From the NCBI RefSeq assembly GCF_036013915.1, contig NZ_CP107899.1, positions 8,150,001-8,214,000 of the forward strand: DNA of 64,000 nt, in the 5' to 3' direction. The notes beneath the pieces were generated by a model. It was not told where the DNA came from. It was given only the letters and a program-made list of their open reading frames with translations, and did no database searches. A program made the position numbers and the translations under genes. Positions within the stretch are counted from its first letter, which is position 1. Each line of letters begins with the position of its first letter. The DNA is from Streptomyces sp. NBC_00464 (GTDB taxonomy: Bacteria; Actinomycetota; Actinomycetes; Streptomycetales; Streptomycetaceae). This document shows, piece after piece, positions 20,136 to 28,533 of the stretch.

Positions 20136-20983
20136 CCACTTCCCACCCGCCCGTCGCCCACCGCAGCCGAGCCCGCGAACGGCTGCGCCGAAGCGGCCCA
20201 GGACTGGCACTCGCCGTCATCTCGCTGTTCACCGTCGCACCGCTGATCGCCGTGGTCGTCCTCGCGCTCTCGCCGAAGGACGCCCCCACGCTGCCGCACG
20301 CGATCCCGCACTCCCTCACGCTCGACAACATCACGCGCATCTTCGACATCGGCGAGTTCCCCGTCTGGCTGCTGAACTCGCTCGTGTACTCGGCCGTCTC
20401 GGTGGTGGTCATCCTCCTCACCGCGTCCATGGCCGCCTACGCCCTCGTACGCAAACGCTTCCCCGGCCGCAACGTCCTGCTCTGGGCCATCGTCGCCACG
20501 CTCATGGTGCCGATGCAGGCGACCCTCATCCCCACCTTCATCCTGGTCGCCCGCATGGACGGGGTGAACACCCTCTGGGGCCTGATCATGCCCACGCTCG
20601 CCAACGCCCAGGCGGTCTTCCTCATCCGCCAGTTCGTCCGCGACCTCCCGGACGAGATCTTCGACGCCGCCCGCATCGACGGCGCGGGGGAGTGGCGCAC
20701 TTTCGTCGCGATCGTGCTGCCCCTCATCCGCCCGGTGCTGGCAACGCTCGCGATCTTCGTCTTCCTGTGGCACTGGAACGATCTGCTCTGGCCCCTCGTC
20801 GTGGGCCAGACCGACGCGGCCCGCACCCTGACCGTGGGGCTCGCCACGCTTCACACCGAGACGGTCTCCACGGCGGACATCATGTCCGCCTCCCTGGTCA
20901 GCTTCATTCCGTGCCTCATCGTCTTCCTGGTGCTGCAACGTCATATCGTCGCCAGCATCACATCGAGCGGAGTCAAGGGATGA
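20132..20983 (+). CDS. ABC sugar permease, MalG-type, sulfatase operon
   Basis: A 283-residue membrane protein with about six membrane segments (first at LALAVISLFTVAPLIAVVVL, last at SLVSFIPCLIVFLVLQRHIV) and an EAA loop, IFDAARIDGAGEWRTFVAIVLPLIRP. The GTG start overlaps the stop of the first permease (GTGA), and its own stop overlaps the start of the oxidoreductase (ATGA), so the operon is tightly coupled. It forms the heterodimeric channel with the upstream permease. Confidence 0.92.
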   Translation: MTTSHPPVAHRSRARERLRRSGPGLALAVISLFTVAPLIAVVVLALSPKDAPTLPHAIPHSLTLDNITRIFDIGEFPVWLLNSLVYSAVSVVVILLTASMAAYALVRKRFPGRNVLLWAIVATLMVPMQATLIPTFILVARMDGVNTLWGLIMPTLANAQAVFLIRQFVRDLPDEIFDAARIDGAGEWRTFVAIVLPLIRPVLATLAIFVFLWHWNDLLWPLVVGQTDAARTLTVGLATLHTETVSTADIMSASLVSFIPCLIVFLVLQRHIVASITSSGVKG

Positions 20984-21879
20984 CGGGCGGCAAGGGACCG
21001 GCAGTGCCGGTGCGGTTCGGCCTCATCGGACTGGACTCACCGCACGCCCCGTCCTTCACCCGTCTCTTCGGAGACGGCATCAACGGCGCGGTGGCGGGCG
21101 GTACGGTCGTCAGCGCATGGAAGGGCCGGGCGGCCGCCGACTTCCCGCTCAGCCGTGACCGGATCGACGGCTTCGCCGACGAGGTGGCGGGCCTCGGCGT
21201 CGAGCTCCGCGAGACCCCGGAGGAGGTCGCCGAAGCCTGCGACGCCCTGCTCGTCGTCGCCGCCGACGCGCGTACCCACCCCGACTACTTCAGCCGGCTC
21301 GCCCCCTTCGGCAAGCCCGTCTACGTCGACACCCGGTTCGCCCTGTCCACGGCCGACGCACGGTCCATGCTGGCCACGGCGAACGAGTACGGATGTCTTG
21401 CGCTGGCCGGATCACCGAAGCGGTTCATCCCTGAATTCCGCAGCGCTTCGGCCGCTTTCGAGCCGCGGCGCATCGACCTCACGGGACCCCTGCCGACCCA
21501 GCCCGGCCATCCCGGTCTGGCCTGGTACGGGGTGCACCTGGTGGACCTCGCGGTCGCCGCGCTCGGCCCCGGCTGTGCGAGCGTGGACGCCCGCCGCGGT
21601 CGCCGGACCACGCTGACGTGGCCGGACGGCCGCGTCGCCACACTCGGCGGCGACGCGGAATGGTCACCCTTCACCCAGGTACGCGTCAGTGACGGGCGGG
21701 AGGTGCGGGAGCTCACCATCGAGGCCGGACCTCCCATGCTCACCGGTCTGCTCACCTCGCTGGTCAGCGCGTGCCGGACCGGCAGGCCCAACGTTCCCGA
21801 AGCCGAAGTCCTCGATATCGTCGCGATCGTCGAGGCCGCCCGCCGAAGCCGCGCGGCCGACGCGCCCGTGTCCATCTGA
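20980..21879 (+). CDS. Gfo/Idh/MocA-family oxidoreductase
   Basis: A 299-residue NAD(P)-dependent sugar oxidoreductase of the Gfo/Idh/MocA type. It has an N-terminal Rossmann fold (VRFGLIGLDSPHAPSFTRLF, in which the usual GxGxxG is degraded), a GKPVYVDTRFALS segment in place of the EKP motif, and a C-terminal alpha/beta substrate domain ending in TGRPNVPEAEVLDIVAIVEAARRS. Both motif changes suggest divergent chemistry or substrate. Coupled to the permease gene by ATGA. It could oxidise or epimerise the desulfated sugar; the exact reaction cannot be read. Confidence 0.78.
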   Translation: MTGGKGPAVPVRFGLIGLDSPHAPSFTRLFGDGINGAVAGGTVVSAWKGRAAADFPLSRDRIDGFADEVAGLGVELRETPEEVAEACDALLVVAADARTHPDYFSRLAPFGKPVYVDTRFALSTADARSMLATANEYGCLALAGSPKRFIPEFRSASAAFEPRRIDLTGPLPTQPGHPGLAWYGVHLVDLAVAALGPGCASVDARRGRRTTLTWPDGRVATLGGDAEWSPFTQVRVSDGREVRELTIEAGPPMLTGLLTSLVSACRTGRPNVPEAEVLDIVAIVEAARRSRAADAPVSI

Positions 21880-21927
21880 CGCCCCCGGGCCCACCCGCCC
21901 GCCGCACGGAACAAGGTGCCACCGCAC

Positions 21928-22914
21928 ATGAACGACCCGACCCCGATGTCGTGCTGCGCCGCGGCCCGCCGGCCCGGACAGATCCCGGAGCCCGGCACAC
22001 CGCCGCGAACCGGTGGACCCGAGGGAACGACTCCGCCGCAGGGCACGAGCCTCCCGGACCGGACCGCGATGGTGCGCCTGGACGGCGGCACATTCCTGAT
22101 GGGCACCGACGCGGGCGACGGATACCCCGCCGACGGCGAAGGGCCCGTCCGGGAGATCCGGCTCGATCCCTTCTGGATCGACGTCACCACGGTGACGAAC
22201 GCGGCCTTCGCCGCATTCACCGGAGCCACGGGATGGGTGACGGTGGCCGAGCGGCTGGGCACGTCGTTCGTCTTCGACGGCCTGCTCGACGCGAGTCTCC
22301 GATCCGCTCCCGCCGTGGCCGCGACGCCCTGGTGGCGAGATGTCCGGGGCGCCCACTGGCGCAACCCGGAAGGGCCCGGATCGGACATCGCCGACCGGAT
22401 GAACCACCCGGTGGTCCACGTCACCTGGCGCGATGCCCGCGCCTATGCGAAGTGGGCGGGCAAGAGACTGCCGACCGAGGCCGAATGGGAGTACGCCGCC
22501 CGTGGCGGCCTCGTCCAGGCCCGGTATCCCTGGGGCAACGAACGAGAGCCGGCGGGCGCGCACCGTATGAACGTGTGGCAGGGCGAGTTCCCCACCCGGA
22601 ACACAGGCGCCGACGGATACGTCGGGACGGCCCCCGCCGACGCGTTCGCACCCAACGGATTCGGTATCCACAACGCCTGCGGAAACGTGTGGGAGTGGTG
22701 CGCCGACTGGTTCCACCCCGCCTGGCATGTGACCGGTTCCCGGTCGAACCCCACCGGCCCTCCGAGTACCACCGGCAGGAAGGCGATGCGCGGCGGCTCC
22801 TACCTCTGCCACGAGAGCTACTGCTTCCGCTACCGGGTCGACGCCCGAAGCTCCAACACACCGGACAGCAGCGCCGGCAACATCGGATTCCGCTGCGTGG
22901 CCGCAGACGGCTGA
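21928..22914 (+). CDS. Formylglycine-generating enzyme (FGE)
   Basis: A 328-residue SUMF1/EgtB-like protein that oxidises the active-site cysteine of type I sulfatases to C-alpha-formylglycine. Key features are MVRLDGGTFLMGTD, NHPVVHVTWRDARAYAKWAG, RLPTEAEWEYAARGG, NVWEWCADWF, and RGGSYLCHESYCFRYR. The last holds Cys294 and Cys299, the spacing of the copper-binding active-site pair in true FGEs (CHESYC), which separates it from EgtB and other SUMF1 relatives. No signal peptide is present, so it acts in the cytosol on nascent chains. An in-frame GTG at 21916 is an alternative start. The cognate substrate is most likely the sulfatase at 16385 in the same operon. A hairpin follows. Confidence 0.95.
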   Translation: MNDPTPMSCCAAARRPGQIPEPGTPPRTGGPEGTTPPQGTSLPDRTAMVRLDGGTFLMGTDAGDGYPADGEGPVREIRLDPFWIDVTTVTNAAFAAFTGATGWVTVAERLGTSFVFDGLLDASLRSAPAVAATPWWRDVRGAHWRNPEGPGSDIADRMNHPVVHVTWRDARAYAKWAGKRLPTEAEWEYAARGGLVQARYPWGNEREPAGAHRMNVWQGEFPTRNTGADGYVGTAPADAFAPNGFGIHNACGNVWEWCADWFHPAWHVTGSRSNPTGPPSTTGRKAMRGGSYLCHESYCFRYRVDARSSNTPDSSAGNIGFRCVAADG

Positions 22915-22990
22915 CCGGCTCACAGGGCCCGCCGCTTGTGCGGCACGCCTCAAGAGATCACCGGCCCGATCGCCGGTTCCGTGGGGCGGA

Positions 22991-23029
22991 CCGTCGTCCC
23001 CGCCCGCCCGGCCGGCACGGGGACGACGG
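22991..23029. terminator. Bidirectional terminator between FGE and AraH-like genes
   Basis: A perfect 11-bp stem (CCGTCGTCCCC, 22991-23001, and GGGGACGACGG, 23019-23029) sits between the convergent FGE (+) and permease (-) genes. Confidence 0.75.
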
Positions 23030-23034
23030 AGCGG

Positions 23035-24072
23035 TCAGTGAGGCAGCCCGACAGCCCTTTCGCCGCTGCGCCGCTGCTGGATGACGACGGCGATGACGAG
23101 CAGGGCGCCCTGGGCGACGTTCTGCCAGAAGGTGTTGATGCCCTGGACGGTGAGACCGTTCTCCAGACAGCCGAGCAGCGCCACGGCGAGCAGGGTGCCG
23201 CCGATCCCTCCCTTGCCTCCCTTGAGAGCGGCGCCGCCCAGGGCGGCCGCAGTGATCGCCTTGAGTTCGAGGCCCTCGCTGCCGGACACGGGCTGGCCCG
23301 AGCCGGTGCGCGCGGTCAGCAGAATGCCCGCGATGGCGGCGACCACGCCGATGAGCGCGTAGACGCAGATCAGGTACTTGTTGATGTTGATGCCGGCGAG
23401 GCGGGCGGCGGTGTCGTTGCCGCCGATGGCGTAGAGATTGCGCCCGATGTCGGTGTACTTCAGCAGCAGGTGGACGGTGACGGCCACCACGATCAGGATC
23501 CAGACCATGACCGGCAGGCCGGCTATCTTGCCGCGCCCGAGGAAGATGAAGACGTCGTTGTTGAGGACATAGCCCTGGGCCCGCCCGTCGGAAAGCAGTT
23601 GGGCGAGTCCCTTGTACGCGGCGAGGCCGGCCAGAGTGGCGATCGTGGGGTTGACCCGGCCGTAGACGATCACGAGGCCGTTCAACGCGCCGATCAGGAT
23701 CCCGACGCCGACGGCCGCGGCCATACCGAGGAAGGCGTTCGAGCCGGCTGAGGTGAACGCCATGGCGCTGACGACCGACGCCACGCCCACCTGCGAGCCG
23801 ACGGAGATGTCCAGACCGCCACAGATGATGACCACGGTCTGCACGATCGCGAGCAGCCCGGTGATGGTCGCCGCTTCGGCGATGACCTGCATGTTCGACA
23901 GGCTCAGATAGTTGTCGTTCAGGACACCGAACAGGATGAGAACGACGGCGAGCGCGCCGATCAGGCTGACGTTCTGGCCGCCCATGCCCGCAAGGAGCCT
24001 CGACCGACGCGGCGCGGGGCTGCTGTCGGGGGATCCCTTCACGGACGGGGAGGGGGAACTGGTAAGGGTCAT
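23035..24072 (-). CDS. Monosaccharide ABC permease (AraH/RbsC-type), copy 1
   Basis: A 345-residue CUT2-class permease with 8-10 membrane segments. Typical features are the TVVIICGGLDISVGSQVGVA segment, ALNGLVIVYGRVNPTIATLA, and a C-terminal core with GIGGTLLAVALLG. It forms the channel for monosaccharide uptake together with the ATPase encoded just upstream (ATGA overlap at 24069-24072). It is nearly the same protein as the permease at 53265-54299 on the opposite strand; differences are concentrated in the first 35 residues. The cognate sugar is probably L-arabinose or galactose, based on the AraF-like binding protein. Confidence 0.92.
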   Translation of the reverse strand: MTLTSSPSPSVKGSPDSSPAPRRSRLLAGMGGQNVSLIGALAVVLILFGVLNDNYLSLSNMQVIAEAATITGLLAIVQTVVIICGGLDISVGSQVGVASVVSAMAFTSAGSNAFLGMAAAVGVGILIGALNGLVIVYGRVNPTIATLAGLAAYKGLAQLLSDGRAQGYVLNNDVFIFLGRGKIAGLPVMVWILIVVAVTVHLLLKYTDIGRNLYAIGGNDTAARLAGININKYLICVYALIGVVAAIAGILLTARTGSGQPVSGSEGLELKAITAAALGGAALKGGKGGIGGTLLAVALLGCLENGLTVQGINTFWQNVAQGALLVIAVVIQQRRSGERAVGLPH

Positions 24073-25655
24073 GAGGTGGCTCCGGGGGCGGTGCCGACGA
24101 TGTCATCGGCCATGGCGAGCTGGAGGATGGATTCTTCGGTGGCTTCACCGCGGTCGAGTTCGCCCGTGATGCGGCCGTTCTGCATGACGACCACACGGTC
24201 TGCGAGGCCGAGGAGTTCGGGCAGCTCGGAGGAGATCACCAGCAACGCGACTCCCTCCGCTGCCAGATCGGCGATGATCTGGTAGATCTCGGCCTTGGCG
24301 CCGACGTCGATGCCGCGGGTCGGCTCGTCGAGGACCAGCACCTTGGGCTTGCGGGCCAGCCAACGGGCCAGGACCACCTTCTGCTGGTTGCCGCCCGACA
24401 GCTTGCGCACCTCGTGGTCGATCGACGGGGCACGGACCCGGAGCCGGTCGGTGTACTCCTGCGCGAGCCGGCGTTCGGCCGCGCGCCGGACGAAGCGGAA
24501 GCGCCGCAGCCGGTCCAGCACCACGAGCGAGGTGTTGTCCTTGATGGACTGCTGCAGGAACAAGGCCTGGGCCTTGCGTTCCTCGGGCGCCAGCCCGAGT
24601 CCCGCACTGATCACCTCGCCCGGCCGGCCGCTGCGCAGCGGGGCACCGTCGAGGGTGACGGTGCCACTGCGGACGGGCAGATCGCCCGCGAGCGCGAGGG
24701 CGAGCTCCGAGCGTCCCGCACCGATCAGGCCGGCGAGGCCGACGACCTCTCCGGCATGCACCTGCAGCGAGATATCGGTGACGTCGTCGGTCGTGAGGCG
24801 CTGGACGTCGAGGACCAGACGGTCGCTTGCCACGCGACGGCGTACGAATGCGGCGGAGAGGTCGCGGCCGACCATCTGGCGTACGAGCTCGCCCTCGTTC
24901 GTGGCATGGGCCTCCTGGACGCCCACCAGGCTGCCGTCGCGCAGGACGGCGATGCGGTCGGCGAGCTGGAAGATCTCCTGCATGCGGTGCGAGACGTAGA
25001 CGATGGCGATGCCCTCGTCGCGCAGCCGCCGGATGAGCGTGAACAGGGCGTCCACCTCGTGCTCCGACAGCGACGACGTCGGTTCGTCGAAGGCGATCAG
25101 CCGGGCGGCCGTGCTCCCGGTCAGCGCGCGCATGATCTCGACCAACTGGCGCTGGGCGGGCGTGAGCTGAGAGCCGAGCAGAGTGGGGTCGAGGACGTGG
25201 GAGAAGCCCAGCCGGTCCAGGTCGGACCTGATGCGCCGGTTGAGTTCGGTCCGGTCCAGCATCCGCCCGCGCTTGCGGGGGAGGGCTCCGGCGTAGACGT
25301 TCTCCGCCACGGAGATGTGGGGGATGATCTCCGGCTCCTGAGGAATGATCCGGATACCGGTAGCCCGTGCGCGGGCGGGGGAGTCGAGTGCGATGTGCTC
25401 CCCGTTCACGACCACGCTCCCCTCGGTGGGCTGGTGGTCACCGGTGAGGATCTTCAGGAGCGTGGACTTGCCGGCGCCGTTCTCACCCATCAGCGCGGTG
25501 ATCTGACCGGCGGGGAAGTCCAGCGTGACGCCACCGAGCGCCTGCACGGTACCGAAGCGCTTGATGATGCCCGACACGGCGACGGGAACGGAGTGGGACG
25601 CCGCCGGACCGCCGGGGGGTTCCGGGGCGGCGGCCGGGTGTTGCGCTGGGATCAT
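24069..25655 (-). CDS. Monosaccharide ABC ATPase (AraG/RbsA-type), copy 1
   Basis: A 528-residue protein with two fused nucleotide-binding domains, as in all CUT2 importers. Domain 1 has Walker A GENGAGKST, a signature-like QLTPAQRQLVEI and Walker B LIAFDEPTSS. Domain 2 has a degenerate Walker A (GLIGAGRSELA), the signature KLSGGNQQKV and Walker B LVLDEPTRGIDVG. The degenerate second P-loop is normal for this class. Start 25655 has GAGGTG 9 bases upstream. It is preceded by a 14-bp hairpin after the binding-protein gene and overlaps the permease gene by 4 bases. A near-identical copy is at 51673-53268. Confidence 0.94.
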   Translation of the reverse strand: MIPAQHPAAAPEPPGGPAASHSVPVAVSGIIKRFGTVQALGGVTLDFPAGQITALMGENGAGKSTLLKILTGDHQPTEGSVVVNGEHIALDSPARARATGIRIIPQEPEIIPHISVAENVYAGALPRKRGRMLDRTELNRRIRSDLDRLGFSHVLDPTLLGSQLTPAQRQLVEIMRALTGSTAARLIAFDEPTSSLSEHEVDALFTLIRRLRDEGIAIVYVSHRMQEIFQLADRIAVLRDGSLVGVQEAHATNEGELVRQMVGRDLSAAFVRRRVASDRLVLDVQRLTTDDVTDISLQVHAGEVVGLAGLIGAGRSELALALAGDLPVRSGTVTLDGAPLRSGRPGEVISAGLGLAPEERKAQALFLQQSIKDNTSLVVLDRLRRFRFVRRAAERRLAQEYTDRLRVRAPSIDHEVRKLSGGNQQKVVLARWLARKPKVLVLDEPTRGIDVGAKAEIYQIIADLAAEGVALLVISSELPELLGLADRVVVMQNGRITGELDRGEATEESILQLAMADDIVGTAPGATS

Positions 25656-25711
25656 GGGTCGGTTCACCTCAATGGCATGGTGCAGGCAAGATCGGGGGAT
25701 CGGTGCGGTCA

Positions 25712-25746
25712 CCGGCGGGCGGCCGTCTGTCGCGGCCGCCCGCCGG
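25712..25746 (-). terminator. 14-bp intra-operon hairpin between binding protein and ATPase
   Basis: A perfect 14-bp stem (CCGGCGGGCGGCCG / CGGCCGCCCGCCGG) with a 7-nt loop begins just after the stop of the AraF-like gene. It would partly terminate transcription or block 3'-end decay, leaving more binding-protein mRNA than ATPase/permease mRNA. The second copy of the operon lacks an equally strong hairpin here. Confidence 0.7.
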
Positions 25747-25752
25747 GAGTAC

Positions 25753-26793
25753 TCAGCTGCAGGTGACTCCGGCGCTCTTCCACGAGGTGTGGTCGACCAT
25801 GGTGGTGGGGGCGAAGGCCTCGGCAGGGAACTTCTTGCCGTTCTTGAGCTTGTCGTACATGGTCTGGACGGCCAGGGCGCCGACGTCCTTGCCGTTGATG
25901 AAGAGGGCCGCCTTCATGCCGGTCGGCTTGTCGGACTGCCACTCCTTGCAGGCGAGGTAGGCGCCGAGCCCGACACCGATGACGTTGTCCGGGCTGATGC
26001 CCGCATTGGCGAGCGCGGTCACGCCGCCCATGACGTTCTCGTCGTTGCAGCCCCAGACGACCCAGTTCTTGACCTTGGAGTTCGCGGTGATCGTCGCGGC
26101 GATCTTGTCCTGGGCGCCGGTGGGTGTGTTGTCGGTGGGGACGTCGATGGTCTTCACACCGGGAACGGCGTCCTGGAACGCCTTCTTGGCCCCGTCCACC
26201 CGGTCCCCGCAGACGGTGACGTCCTGCTTCCAGGCCGAGATGACGCGTGTGTCGGCGGCCTTCCAGCCGGCCTTCTTGTACTCCGCCGCGGCGCGCTTTC
26301 CGACCTCCCCGCCCATCTGGGAGCCGCTGAACCCGATCCGGGCGACGAGATCGTCCTTGCCGCATTTGGCCGGGTCGGGTCCCGTGGCGCAGATCTGGTC
26401 GTCGGACGTCAGCAGTGCGACCTTGCCGTCCTTCGTGGTCTGCACGACCTGCGGGCCGACGGCCGGGTCCGGAACGACGATGATGATCCCGCTCGTCTTC
26501 TGCGCGATCGCCGACTGCACTTCGCTGACGGTCTTGTTGGCGTCGTTGCCCAGGTTCACCACCTTGAGGCCGATGCCGAGTTCCTTCGCCTTCGCCTTCG
26601 CGCCCGCGGCCTCGCCGATGAAGTACTCCTGGTCGCCCTGCTTCTGCAGATACGTGAGCGAGATCGCGCCCTCGACCTTTCCGGCCTGGTCGTCGGTCGT
26701 GGCCTCCTTGCCCGAGGAGCACGCGGTGGTCAGGCCGAGGGCCAGGAGGAGACCGGTGGCGGCGGCCGCACGGCTGGGAGTGGAACGGAACAT
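25753..26793 (-). CDS. AraF-like monosaccharide-binding lipoprotein, copy 1
   Basis: A 346-residue periplasmic-binding-protein-like lipoprotein (type 1 fold). The lipobox LTTAC gives lipidated Cys25. The order of features resembles E. coli AraF: LTYLQKQGDQEYFIGEAAGA, IIIVVPDPAVGPQVV, LLTSDDQ, AEYKKAGWKAADTRVIS, VPTDNTPTGAQDKI and NWVVWGCNDENVMGGVTAL. Four cysteines in the mature part (CATGPDPAKC, VCGD, WGC and others) are unusual for an exported sugar binder. The likely ligand is L-arabinose or D-galactose (AraF binds both), though ribose/xylose-type ligands cannot be excluded. It is the first gene of the importer operon and has the same length as its copy at 50516. Confidence 0.9.
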   Translation of the reverse strand: MFRSTPSRAAAATGLLLALGLTTACSSGKEATTDDQAGKVEGAISLTYLQKQGDQEYFIGEAAGAKAKAKELGIGLKVVNLGNDANKTVSEVQSAIAQKTSGIIIVVPDPAVGPQVVQTTKDGKVALLTSDDQICATGPDPAKCGKDDLVARIGFSGSQMGGEVGKRAAAEYKKAGWKAADTRVISAWKQDVTVCGDRVDGAKKAFQDAVPGVKTIDVPTDNTPTGAQDKIAATITANSKVKNWVVWGCNDENVMGGVTALANAGISPDNVIGVGLGAYLACKEWQSDKPTGMKAALFINGKDVGALAVQTMYDKLKNGKKFPAEAFAPTTMVDHTSWKSAGVTCS

Positions 26794-27036
26794 CGGGGGC
26801 TCCTTTGTGCTGACAGCGGCCGCCGCTGCACATTCGCGCGGCGGCCGGTTCGTGAAAGAGAGAAAGAGGCTGCGGGCTGAGAGCGCCTCGACGGGGAACC
26901 GGAATCGTCGAAATCAAACACATTCAAACGATTAACTACATAACACAACGCACCGTCTTCGACGTCAAGAGGCGTGACGCGTCGAAATGCGTCTGTGATG
27001 TTCGATCGGTTATATCTGTGAACAGCCAACGAAAAT
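26794..27036 (-). promoter_or_regulatory. Regulatory region of AraFGH-like operon 1
   Basis: The A/T-rich gap upstream of the binding-protein gene holds three copies of CGTCGAA: CGTCGAAAT at 26906-26914, an inverted copy TTCGACG at 26958-26964, and CGTCGAAAT at 26980-26988. The last two form a 29-bp inverted repeat. AATCGT (26903-26908) and ACGATT (26928-26933) add another dyad. TTCG-containing repeats are typical of DeoR-family operators, but no DeoR gene is in the window, so the regulator is unknown. None of these motifs occurs before operon 2. Confidence 0.5.
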
Positions 27037-27092
27037 CCCCCAGTTCGCCTGATGTGCCATCGTTGCCGATGGGGCGTCAGGCGTACTGGGGG
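27037..27092 (-). terminator. Rho-independent terminator after the CUT1 importer operon
   Basis: Two 26-nt arms (27037-27062 and 27067-27092) pair almost perfectly around a TTGC loop, with two mismatches and two G-U pairs; on the minus strand the hairpin is followed by ATTTTC. This is the most canonical terminator in the window and ends the binding-protein gene that stops at 27125. Confidence 0.92.
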
Positions 27093-27124
27093 TGCAGAGC
27101 AAACAGCTGGAAATCGCGGTCGGA

Positions 27125-28456
27125 CTAGTTGACGGTGAAGCCCTGGTCCTTGCCGTACTTGATGCTCGCGTCCTGCCAGGCCTTCAGGCCGTCGGTGAGC
27201 TTGGTGGAGGAGACGTACGCCTTGCCCGCGGTGTCGTTGAAGATCGAGTTCGCGTAGACCTGGTAGGGCAGGTACGACCAGTCGGCGCCGACGTTACGGG
27301 CCGACTCGGCGAACACCTGGTTGGCCTTCTGGCCGCCGAAGTAGGGGAACGGGGCGTCGAGGAACGCCTTCGACTCCAGGTCGGCGCGGGTGGCCGGGAA
27401 GGCGCCTTCGGCGACACGGGCACTCGCACCGGCTCCGGTGGTGGCGAACTCCGTGAAGGCGTAGGCGAGTTCCTTGTTCTTGGCGGCCTTCGGCACGGCC
27501 AGTGAGCTGCCGCCGTTCTCCGCGCTCGCCTTGTCGCCCTTCGTCCACTGCGGCAGAGGGGCGACGCGCCAGTCGCCCGAGGCGGCCGCGACTCCGGAGG
27601 TGAGGTTGGCCGGCATCCAGGCGCCGATGGAGAGGGTGGCCAGGGATCCGTCGGCCAGGCCCTTGTACCAGGCGTCGCTCCACGAGCTGATGGGCGCGAC
27701 CAGCTTCTCGTCGAGGAGCTTCTGCCAGGTAGCGGTGTACTTCTTGGTGCCGGCGTCGTCGAAGGCGACGCTCACCTTCGTACCGTCGGTCTTGTAGGGG
27801 CGGCCGCCGGCCTGCCAGATGAGGCTGGTCGTGGCTCCGGCGTCACCGGTGTCGTTGGTGATGAATATCTTGGGGTCGGCCTTGTGGAGGGTCCGGGCTG
27901 CTTCCACGTATTCGTCCCACGTGGTCGGCACCTCGATGTGGTGCTTGTCGAAGACCTTCTTGTTGTAGAAGAAGGCCATCGGGCCGGAGTCCATGGGCAG
28001 GGCGTAAACCGCCTTGTCCGCGGTGACCGCGTTCCACGGTCCGGGCGTGAACGTCTTGCCGTACTTCTGGGCGCCATAGGGGGACAGGTCCTCGACGGAC
28101 TTGCCGATGGCGAACTGTCCGAGGGCGTAGTACTCGACCTGTGCGACGTCGGGGGCGCCGGAGCCGGCCGCTATCGCGTTCTGCAGGGCGGTGTACTGCT
28201 TGTCGCCGGTGCCCGCGTTGACCAGCTCGACGTCGACGTTGGGGTACTTCTTCTCGAAGTCCGCCGCCACCTTCTTGAGCGTGGGCTCCCAGGCCCACAC
28301 GGTCACCTTCCCGCCCTTCTCAAGTGCTGACTTGACGTCCTTGGGGGAGCTGTCGCCGGCATCGGAGTCCGAGCCGCCGCATGCCGTGGCCGTCAGCGCG
28401 AGGGCGGAGGCGACGGCGAGGGCGCCGAGGAGTCTGCGGGTGGAGTGAGTTCTCAT
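27125..28456 (-). CDS. CUT1 sugar-binding lipoprotein of the arabinogalactan island
   Basis: A 443-residue extracellular solute-binding protein (family 1) with lipobox LTATAC (lipidated Cys26). Seen are GGKVTVWAWEPTLKKVAADFEKK at the start of lobe 1 and NAIAAGSGAPDVAQVEYYAL, PMAFFYNKKVFDKHHIEVPTTWDEY and GSLATLSIGAWMP further on. It probably binds galacto-oligosaccharides released by the galactanases nearby, judged from operon context. It is the last gene of the permease-permease-binding protein operon (30459 to 27125), which has an operator of the LacI palindrome type upstream. The start ATG at 28456 has AGGAG upstream. An ATPase gene is absent, as expected if MsiK is shared. Confidence 0.92.
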   Translation of the reverse strand: MRTHSTRRLLGALAVASALALTATACGGSDSDAGDSSPKDVKSALEKGGKVTVWAWEPTLKKVAADFEKKYPNVDVELVNAGTGDKQYTALQNAIAAGSGAPDVAQVEYYALGQFAIGKSVEDLSPYGAQKYGKTFTPGPWNAVTADKAVYALPMDSGPMAFFYNKKVFDKHHIEVPTTWDEYVEAARTLHKADPKIFITNDTGDAGATTSLIWQAGGRPYKTDGTKVSVAFDDAGTKKYTATWQKLLDEKLVAPISSWSDAWYKGLADGSLATLSIGAWMPANLTSGVAAASGDWRVAPLPQWTKGDKASAENGGSSLAVPKAAKNKELAYAFTEFATTGAGASARVAEGAFPATRADLESKAFLDAPFPYFGGQKANQVFAESARNVGADWSYLPYQVYANSIFNDTAGKAYVSSTKLTDGLKAWQDASIKYGKDQGFTVN

Positions 28457-28533
28457 GGGATGTGCTCCTGGTCGATGGTGCGGCAGAGAAGAGGGGCAGG
28501 GGGAAGCGGAAGGGACGAGAAGGGGAGGCGGCG

